Part shown: in pieces, positions 1-4,261 of the stretch
Layout: each line of letters begins with the position of its first letter
Numbering within the stretch: position 1 is the stretch's first letter
The notes under the pieces: generated by a model
What the model was told of the DNA's origin: nothing
The model's database searches: none
The model's input: only the letters and a program-made list of their open reading frames with translations
Assembly (NCBI GenBank): GCA_964512045.1
Contig: CAZEJK010000278.1
Span: 1-6,738 of the forward strand
Source: CAZEJK01 sp964512045
GTDB lineage: Bacteria; Acidobacteriota; Thermoanaerobaculia; Thermoanaerobaculales; Sulfomarinibacteraceae
Reading direction: 5' to 3'
DNA: 6,738 nt
Made by a program: the position numbers and the translations under genes

Positions 1-1
1 T

Positions 2-3000
2 CTCACGTTCGTTCTCGCAGCCGCCGCCGGAGCCGGCGCCCCCCCCACCGAGCATTACATCCACATCCCGATCGACGATCGCGCCGAGATCCAAACACTG
101 ACCGAGGTCGTCTCGATCGACGGTTTCGAGAGCCCAAGTGTGCTCAAAGCATACGCGACGGATTCCCAGCTCCGAGTGCTGACAAGCCTCGGATACAGGT
201 GGACCGAGCAGATCCACCCGGGGCAACGTCCCGGCCGGAACGCAGAGCTCCGTGGAGCGCGCTCCTGCCTCACAGGCTTCGACTGCTATCCCACCTACTC
301 GGAGTACGTGCAACGGATGGAACAGTATGTTGCGGAGTACCCGGACCTTTGCCGCCTGTATGACATCGGGGACACCCAAGAGGGCCTCGACCTCCTCGTC
401 GTCAAGATCTCGGACAACCCCGACAGCCAGGAGGACGAGCCAGAGGTCTTTTACACGTCGACGATGCACGGCGACGAGACCACCGGCTTCGTGCTCATGC
501 TGCGGCTGATCGACTGGCTGCTGACCAACTACGGCAGCGATTCCACGGCCACCGATATGGTCGACGAGATGGAGATCTGGATTAATCCAAACGCCAACCC
601 GGACGGCACCTATCGCTGCGCGGGTACCGTCTGTACGAGCATGGGCGCACCCGTCCGCAGCTATCTCAACGGTCAGGACCCGAACCGGAGCTTCCCTGAT
701 CCCGGCGACCCGAACTACAACTTTCCCTGGGAGATTGAAACCCAAGCGATGATCGATTTCGCAGCGTCGCATAGCATCGTGCTGTCGGCGAACTTCCACG
801 GGGGTATCGAGCTGGTCAATTACCCCTGGGACAACATCTACTCAGGTTTCGCCGATCAGTACCACGTTGACGACCTCTGGCTCGAGCGTGCCAGCCGAGC
901 ATACGCGGACTCGGCCCAGGCCAACAGCCCGGCCGGGTACATGACGGGGCAAGACAACGGCATCACCAACGGGTATGACTGGTACTCCACACGGGGAAGC
1001 CGCCAGGACTTCATGACTTTCTATCACGGCTGCCGCGAGACCACGATCGAGCTCTCGGATACGAAGTACCTGCCTGCTTCGCAGCTCCATGACCACTGGA
1101 CGTACAACGAAGAGGCTCTTCAAGGCTACCTCATGGAGGCGCTGCACGGTCTTCGCGGTGTCGTGACCGGCCCCGGCGGCGCCCCGGTGGATGCGATGAT
1201 CGAGGTGCTGGGGCACGACTCCCCGGAGGATCGCTCGTGGGTGTACACCGACCCGGATGTGGGTGACTACCACCGGATGATCGAGCCCGGCACGTACGAC
1301 CTCAAGGTGGCGGCTTGGGGATATGACGACGTCTACAGCTATGGCGCGGTCGTCAGCTTCGAGTCTGCAACTCGAGCCGATCTCGTCATGACGCCCACCT
1401 CAACCGCAGTTGCCATGACAGGCACGCTGATGGACATCGACAGTGCCACCCCCGTGGGAGGAGCGACGGTCAGACTCGTAGGGGTCGATGTGTCGCCAGG
1501 CGTCTCCGATGATGCAGGGCAGTACACGCTGCCGGCCGTCGAGCCCGGCACATATAGCGTACAAGTCTCCCATCCCCAGTACAACGAGACGACCCAAAGC
1601 CGTGACGTCTCGTCCGGTCAGAGTGTCCACGACTTCGAGCTGACCCAGAGTGTCACGGTATCCGGAGCAGTCACGACGCTGGCCAGCGGAGATCCGGTCT
1701 CCGGAGCTTCGGTGGTCGTCCTCTCACACGAAATGCGGTCGTGGCTGACCTCGGCCGACGGAGGCTACGTTCTGCCACACATCCCAGACGGCGTTCATAC
1801 GTTCGAAATCCGGGCACCAGGCTTTGCCACTCTTCGAGAACAGCGAAGCGTCTCCGCCGCTGAAGCGACTCACGAATTCGCCATCGAACCTCTCTCAATC
1901 TGGCTCAGCACAGATCTCGAGAGCGACGATGGGTCCCTCAATGCAACGAACAAGCCTCCGACCTCCGGTTGGGAGTGGGGTACTCCTTCCGGCAACGGAC
2001 CGGCCGCGCACTCGGGGAACTCTGTGTGGGCGACGACCCTCGATGGTACGTACAACAACGGAGCAACGGCGATTCTCGAGACGCCAGAGCTTTGGCTTCC
2101 GGAATCGACACTGGCCACTCTGACCTTCTGGCACTGGTACTCGCTCGAAGGTGGGTACGACGGGGGTACAGTGCAAATCTCAGTCGATGGTGACCTGTTC
2201 GCAGATTTGACGCCAGTTGGGGGCTATCCGGACGATTTTGTCTCGTCTCTTGGCCGACCCGGCTTTACCGGTAGCCACACCCAATGGAAGCAGGTCACCG
2301 TCGATCTCACGCCGTACGCAGGGCATAATGTAATAATCCGATGGCTATTTGGTAGTGATTACTCGGCCACCCAGCTCGGCTGGTACCTCGACGACATCGC
2401 CGTGACGACCGAGGTCGCAGACTTTCAAGCCTCACCCCTCACGGCCACCATCGGCCAGGACATCCAGTTCACGGATCTCTCGACAGGCTCTCCCACTGCG
2501 TGGCTCTGGGACCTCGGCGACGGCAACACCTCGACCGAGCAGCACCCGACCCACGCCTACGACACTGCGGACACCTACACTGTCAGCCTGACCGCTACTT
2601 ACGGCGCAGGCGACGCCACGCGCACACGCACCAACTACATCACCGTCACCGACGCCTGCACCGTCACCTTCGCGGGCCTGGCCAGCGCCGTCCAGCCGGC
2701 GATCGACATCGCCGCGGCGGACCTGAGCTGGGCTGCGGCCTCATCCACCTGCGGCGGCCCGATGACCTACGACGTCTGGGTCAGCGCACCCGGCGGCTCC
2801 GTGTCGTTTGCCGGTCCACCGGCCCTGACCGGTCTGGAGGCACTCCAGCACCGCGTCCTCGGCCTCACCGGAGCCGCCGACTACGAGTTCGGCGTGCGCG
2901 CCCGCGATGGGCTCGGTACATCGGACGACAACACGATCACGATCACGGTCACCACCGCCGGCCACGCCTCCGGAGAGACGGACAGCGCCTGCGCCGGCGG

Positions 3001-3169
3001 CTCGGCCGACGTGACGACGTCCGACCTCGAGCAGATCGTCGCCGTGCTGTTCGGAGCGCCCGAGTGCTCCGACCCGGGCTTCGCCCTGAGCGACGTCAAC
3101 GCCTCTGGCGCCACCGACGCCGGCGACCTCGCCAGCGAGTGCACCTACCTGGCGCAAGGGTTGTACTAG
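2..3169 (+). CDS. Secreted multidomain M14 zinc carboxypeptidase (N/E type), 5' partial
   Basis: This exported metallopeptidase probably removes C-terminal amino acids from proteins or peptides outside the cell. The frame is open from the window edge, and 1055 residues are visible (numbered from the codon at base 2). Residues 1-13 are hydrophobic and Ala-rich, the end of a signal peptide, so the true start lies upstream; the GTG at 140 is internal. Residues 20-80 resemble a pro-region. M14 domain (92-383): HGDE gives zinc ligands H156 and E159, H266 in NFHGG is the third, NPNANPDG and DPNRSFPD (R229) match substrate-binding motifs, and E350 in TIELSDTKYLPASQL is the catalytic Glu. The motif style and the following beta domain fit the carboxypeptidase N/E subfamily. 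Next come three transthyretin/CarboxypepD_reg-like domains (384-464, 471-549, 551-628), a MAM/jelly-roll-like domain (633-804), PKD (806-883, WDLGDG at 836), an FN3-like domain (884-980) and a dockerin-like tail (995-1055). Peptidase assignment is firm; substrate is unknown. Confidence 0.93.
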   Translation, partial: LTFVLAAAAGAGAPPTEHYIHIPIDDRAEIQTLTEVVSIDGFESPSVLKAYATDSQLRVLTSLGYRWTEQIHPGQRPGRNAELRGARSCLTGFDCYPTYSEYVQRMEQYVAEYPDLCRLYDIGDTQEGLDLLVVKISDNPDSQEDEPEVFYTSTMHGDETTGFVLMLRLIDWLLTNYGSDSTATDMVDEMEIWINPNANPDGTYRCAGTVCTSMGAPVRSYLNGQDPNRSFPDPGDPNYNFPWEIETQAMIDFAASHSIVLSANFHGGIELVNYPWDNIYSGFADQYHVDDLWLERASRAYADSAQANSPAGYMTGQDNGITNGYDWYSTRGSRQDFMTFYHGCRETTIELSDTKYLPASQLHDHWTYNEEALQGYLMEALHGLRGVVTGPGGAPVDAMIEVLGHDSPEDRSWVYTDPDVGDYHRMIEPGTYDLKVAAWGYDDVYSYGAVVSFESATRADLVMTPTSTAVAMTGTLMDIDSATPVGGATVRLVGVDVSPGVSDDAGQYTLPAVEPGTYSVQVSHPQYNETTQSRDVSSGQSVHDFELTQSVTVSGAVTTLASGDPVSGASVVVLSHEMRSWLTSADGGYVLPHIPDGVHTFEIRAPGFATLREQRSVSAAEATHEFAIEPLSIWLSTDLESDDGSLNATNKPPTSGWEWGTPSGNGPAAHSGNSVWATTLDGTYNNGATAILETPELWLPESTLATLTFWHWYSLEGGYDGGTVQISVDGDLFADLTPVGGYPDDFVSSLGRPGFTGSHTQWKQVTVDLTPYAGHNVIIRWLFGSDYSATQLGWYLDDIAVTTEVADFQASPLTATIGQDIQFTDLSTGSPTAWLWDLGDGNTSTEQHPTHAYDTADTYTVSLTATYGAGDATRTRTNYITVTDACTVTFAGLASAVQPAIDIAAADLSWAAASSTCGGPMTYDVWVSAPGGSVSFAGPPALTGLEALQHRVLGLTGAADYEFGVRARDGLGTSDDNTITITVTTAGHASGETDSACAGGSADVTTSDLEQIVAVLFGAPECSDPGFALSDVNASGATDAGDLASECTYLAQGLY
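2984..3166 (+). other. Degenerate dockerin-like C-terminal domain of the carboxypeptidase
   Basis: The last 60 or so residues contain two half-repeats. The second, DVNASGATDAGDL (from residue 1031), matches the calcium-loop pattern of dockerins: D at position 1, N at 3, D at 9, D at 12. Position 5 is Ser, where Asp or Asn is usual. The first, around ADVTTSDLEQIV (residues 1002-1013), keeps the D at position 12 and the helix-like part, but the first loop positions are not acidic. Three Cys lie in this tail. Known dockerins bind cohesins, but many bacteria outside cellulosome producers carry such repeats as stand-alone calcium-binding or surface-anchoring tails, and no cohesin is present here. 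The domain call is moderate; its role is unknown. Confidence 0.6.
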
Positions 3170-3179
3170 CGCGCCGGCT

Positions 3180-3192
3180 GGAGCGCAGCTCC
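3180..3192 (+). repeat. Small 5-bp hairpin just after the carboxypeptidase stop
   Basis: GGAGC and GCTCC pair around a GCA loop, 10 bases after the stop codon. It is short and may be chance in GC-rich DNA, but it stands directly before the larger hairpin at 3204 and could add to 3'-end structure. Confidence 0.3.
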
Positions 3193-3203
3193 CTCGCTGA
3201 ACG

Positions 3204-3232
3204 CCACTCGGCTGCCACCCGCGGCCGAGTGG
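3204..3232 (+). terminator. Strong hairpin, candidate transcription terminator without U-tract
   Basis: CCACTCGGC (3204-3212) pairs perfectly with GCCGAGTGG (3224-3232). Inside it a T-G wobble and two further GC pairs extend the stem to 12 pairs around a 5-base loop (3216-3220). It begins 35 bases after the carboxypeptidase stop, where a terminator would be expected. No T-run follows (ACCACTGCGCC), so it is not a canonical intrinsic terminator. It could be a U-tract-less terminator or an RNA 3'-end stabiliser. The inverted repeat itself is certain; the function is inferred. Confidence 0.5.
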
Positions 3233-3276
3233 ACCACTGCGCCACAGCGCTGGGCAACCCTGGCGACAAAATGCAC

Positions 3277-3310
3277 GCGATGCACGAACCGCCTGCTCCC
3301 TGTGCATCGC
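3277..3310. repeat. 9-bp perfect inverted repeat with 16-base loop
   Basis: GCGATGCAC (3277-3285) is the exact reverse complement of GTGCATCGC (3302-3310). The left arm overlaps a short direct repeat, ATGCACG at 3271 and again at 3280. It may be a second 3' hairpin for the upstream transcript or a protein-binding site; no T-run follows. Its function is not known. Confidence 0.45.
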
Positions 3311-3458
3311 CCTCGTGTCGGCAACCGCAGATTTCCGGCGCGCCAGACTGAGATTTGGTCCCGTGATCGCTTCGTCGGTTGGTGCAGCTTCCGCGAGATC
3401 GGATCATCGAGCTGAAGCCCACGGCGAAAGAGAAGCAATATGAACTCGGCATTCGAAG

Positions 3459-3470
3459 TAATAGCTATTA
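3459..3470. promoter_or_regulatory. 12-bp perfect palindrome upstream of the promoter
   Basis: TAATAGCTATTA reads the same on both strands and lies at the edge of the AT-rich island. Its centre is about 70 bases before the predicted transcription start, a distance at which dimeric activators can act. It could be a regulator site or simply a feature of AT-rich DNA. The palindrome is seen; the role is inferred. Confidence 0.35.
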
Positions 3471-3485
3471 GTACTATTTATACTA

Positions 3486-3511
3486 TATGAAGATTACTTG
3501 ACACCTTCATA
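3486..3511. promoter_or_regulatory. Candidate operator: inverted repeat centred on the -35 box
   Basis: TATGAAG (3486-3492) and CTTCATA (3505-3511) form a perfect 7-bp inverted repeat with a 12-base gap. The gap contains the TTGACA box at 3498-3503, and the symmetry centre (3498.5) falls at its 5' edge. The half-sites are 19 bases apart centre to centre, close to two helical turns, a geometry usual for dimeric repressors. A protein bound here would block RNA polymerase. No regulator gene is in the window, so this is a prediction from geometry. Confidence 0.45.
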
Positions 3512-3527
3512 AGTCGATCTGTATAAT
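3498..3527 (+). promoter_or_regulatory. Near-consensus sigma70 promoter for the two-gene operon
   Basis: A perfect -35 hexamer TTGACA (3498-3503) and a perfect -10 hexamer TATAAT (3522-3527) are separated by 18 bases, one more than the optimum. The DNA upstream (3455-3495) is AT-rich and could act as an UP element. Transcription would start near 3534, giving a leader of about 50 bases before the ATG at 3587. Two exact consensus boxes in a GC-rich genome make this a strong prediction, and a promoter this strong would usually need a repressor if its product is not always wanted. Confidence 0.8.
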
Positions 3528-3573
3528 CTTTTTTGTTTCTTTCGTTGTGATGTATTTCTTAGACATTTAAAAT

Positions 3574-3579
3574 AGAGGG
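3574..3579 (+). promoter_or_regulatory. Ribosome binding site of the small secreted protein
   Basis: AGAGGG contains the GAGG core and ends 7 bases before the ATG at 3587. It supports this start, which is also directly followed by a typical signal peptide. Confidence 0.75.
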
Positions 3580-3586
3580 ACACAAT

Positions 3587-4240
3587 ATGCGCATCCTTCT
3601 TCACCTGCTCTGCCTGCCGTCTATCGCACTCGCAGTACTGGCACTTGCGGTGCAGTCACACGCTGCAGCCCCCACAATCAAGATCGAGAATGGCGTGCAT
3701 GTTCGCGGCCTGTCACCAGGAGGTCATGCAGTTCTCGCAGCCGCAGGGTGGACGGAAGCCGCCTGGGTTCCAACACTGGTACATCGCGCGGTGATCCAGA
3801 ATGCCGACAGCAAGGGAAGACTGGTTTACGTACCACCGGAAGGCACACACGCCCGAACGATCTGGTTCGTCGTTGACTACCAGAGTGGGCTCAGCGCTGC
3901 TGCCTCGCCGCCTGGTTTTCCGCTGATCGAGATTCCGTTCGAGCCGTTGTTCTTGAAGAAGAAGAAGAAGAAAGACGAAGGCTACACGGGATTCGAGGTT
4001 CCCGCGGAGCTCATGTACGTGCTGGTGGTACGTCAGAACGTGGGAGCGTGGGCGTTGCTGGCCCACAATGAGCGCACCGGCGACTATCGATCAGGCGATC
4101 CAGAGGTTCTGGGCATTGCGGCCAGCGATCTGAAGGCGGTTGGTAGCTCGCCGCCTTTTTCCGGCTCGATGAAGTCTGGCGATATCGTCTTTCTGATCAA
4201 CCCTCAACCGATGACCTTCATGCACGGCGTGCTGCAGTAG
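3587..4240 (+). CDS. Small secreted protein of unknown function with a polylysine run
   Basis: I do not recognise a named family. The 217-residue product starts with a clear Sec signal peptide: Arg at position 2, a hydrophobic core at 3-22, and probable cleavage after A26 (SHA) or A28. There is no lipobox, and the mature part has no Cys and no membrane segment, so it is probably periplasmic or secreted. It has alternating hydrophobic stretches suggesting beta structure, including VRGLSPGGHAVLAAAGW (39-55) and TIWFVVDYQSG (91-101), which resemble an Ig-like or carbohydrate-binding-type sandwich only in general character. Residues 124-129 are six lysines followed by Asp and Glu. It ends in tandem stops, TAG then TAA. 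It is first in an apparent operon with the RHS gene starting 21 bases later and sits behind a strong promoter. It may be a partner, chaperone or accessory of that RHS protein, but only position supports this. Confidence 0.85.
   Translation: MRILLHLLCLPSIALAVLALAVQSHAAAPTIKIENGVHVRGLSPGGHAVLAAAGWTEAAWVPTLVHRAVIQNADSKGRLVYVPPEGTHARTIWFVVDYQSGLSAAASPPGFPLIEIPFEPLFLKKKKKKDEGYTGFEVPAELMYVLVVRQNVGAWALLAHNERTGDYRSGDPEVLGIAASDLKAVGSSPPFSGSMKSGDIVFLINPQPMTFMHGVLQ
3956..3973 (+). repeat. AAG trinucleotide run coding for six lysines
   Basis: Five AAG codons and one AAA stand in a row inside the small secreted protein. Such a tract can change length by slippage in steps of three, keeping frame, and an AAG/AAA run can slow translation. 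The lysines lie between a hydrophobic stretch and an acidic one (DE) and would form a basic surface loop. Confidence 0.85.
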
Positions 4241-4249
4241 TAAGACGGC

Positions 4250-4255
4250 GGGAGG
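4250..4255 (+). promoter_or_regulatory. Ribosome binding site of the RHS-repeat gene
   Basis: GGGAGG lies in the 21-base gap between the two genes and ends 6 bases before the ATG at 4262. This strong Shine-Dalgarno sequence fixes the start of the RHS gene, and its position right after the tandem stops fits co-transcription. Confidence 0.8.
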
Positions 4256-4261
4256 TACCAC

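Larger units (their letters stand above)
3170..3586. other. Intergenic region: GC-rich half with hairpins, then AT-rich promoter island
   Basis: No convincing gene lies here. Bases 3170-3440 keep the GC-rich character of the surroundings (67% GC counted over 3241-3300) and hold two long inverted repeats. From about 3440 the composition changes sharply; 3481-3540 is 28% GC by direct count. The AT-rich part holds the promoter, a repeat over its -35 box, a palindrome, a T-rich stretch (3528-3540) and the ribosome binding site of the next gene. Confidence 0.85.

Noticed and set aside
140..142. GTG as start codon of the peptidase
   Set aside because: The frame is open upstream to the window edge and encodes the end of a signal peptide and a pro-region, so the start lies before base 1.
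2500..3351. A 283-codon + strand frame overlapping the end of the peptidase
   Set aside because: Its product is mostly Arg, His and Pro, typical of a shifted frame of GC-rich coding DNA; the PKD, FN3-like and dockerin-like domains are in the other frame.
2741..3452. Antisense open frames around the peptidase end and the GC-rich intergenic half
   Set aside because: Low-complexity Gly, Arg and Ala-rich products, no domain, no ribosome site, and mutual overlap in several frames.
3382..3471. A 29-codon frame (GTG start) ending inside the palindrome, with a Lys/Glu-rich product
   Set aside because: No ribosome binding site and too short to tell from chance; a gene remnant is possible but cannot be supported.
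3479..3484. TATACT as an alternative -10 box
   Set aside because: No acceptable -35 box lies 16-18 bases upstream, while a perfect pair exists just downstream.
3729..3746. A stretch nearly shared with bases 10-22 (GTTCTCGCAGCCGC)
   Set aside because: About 14 bases of Ala-rich coding sequence, in unrelated proteins; best taken as chance.
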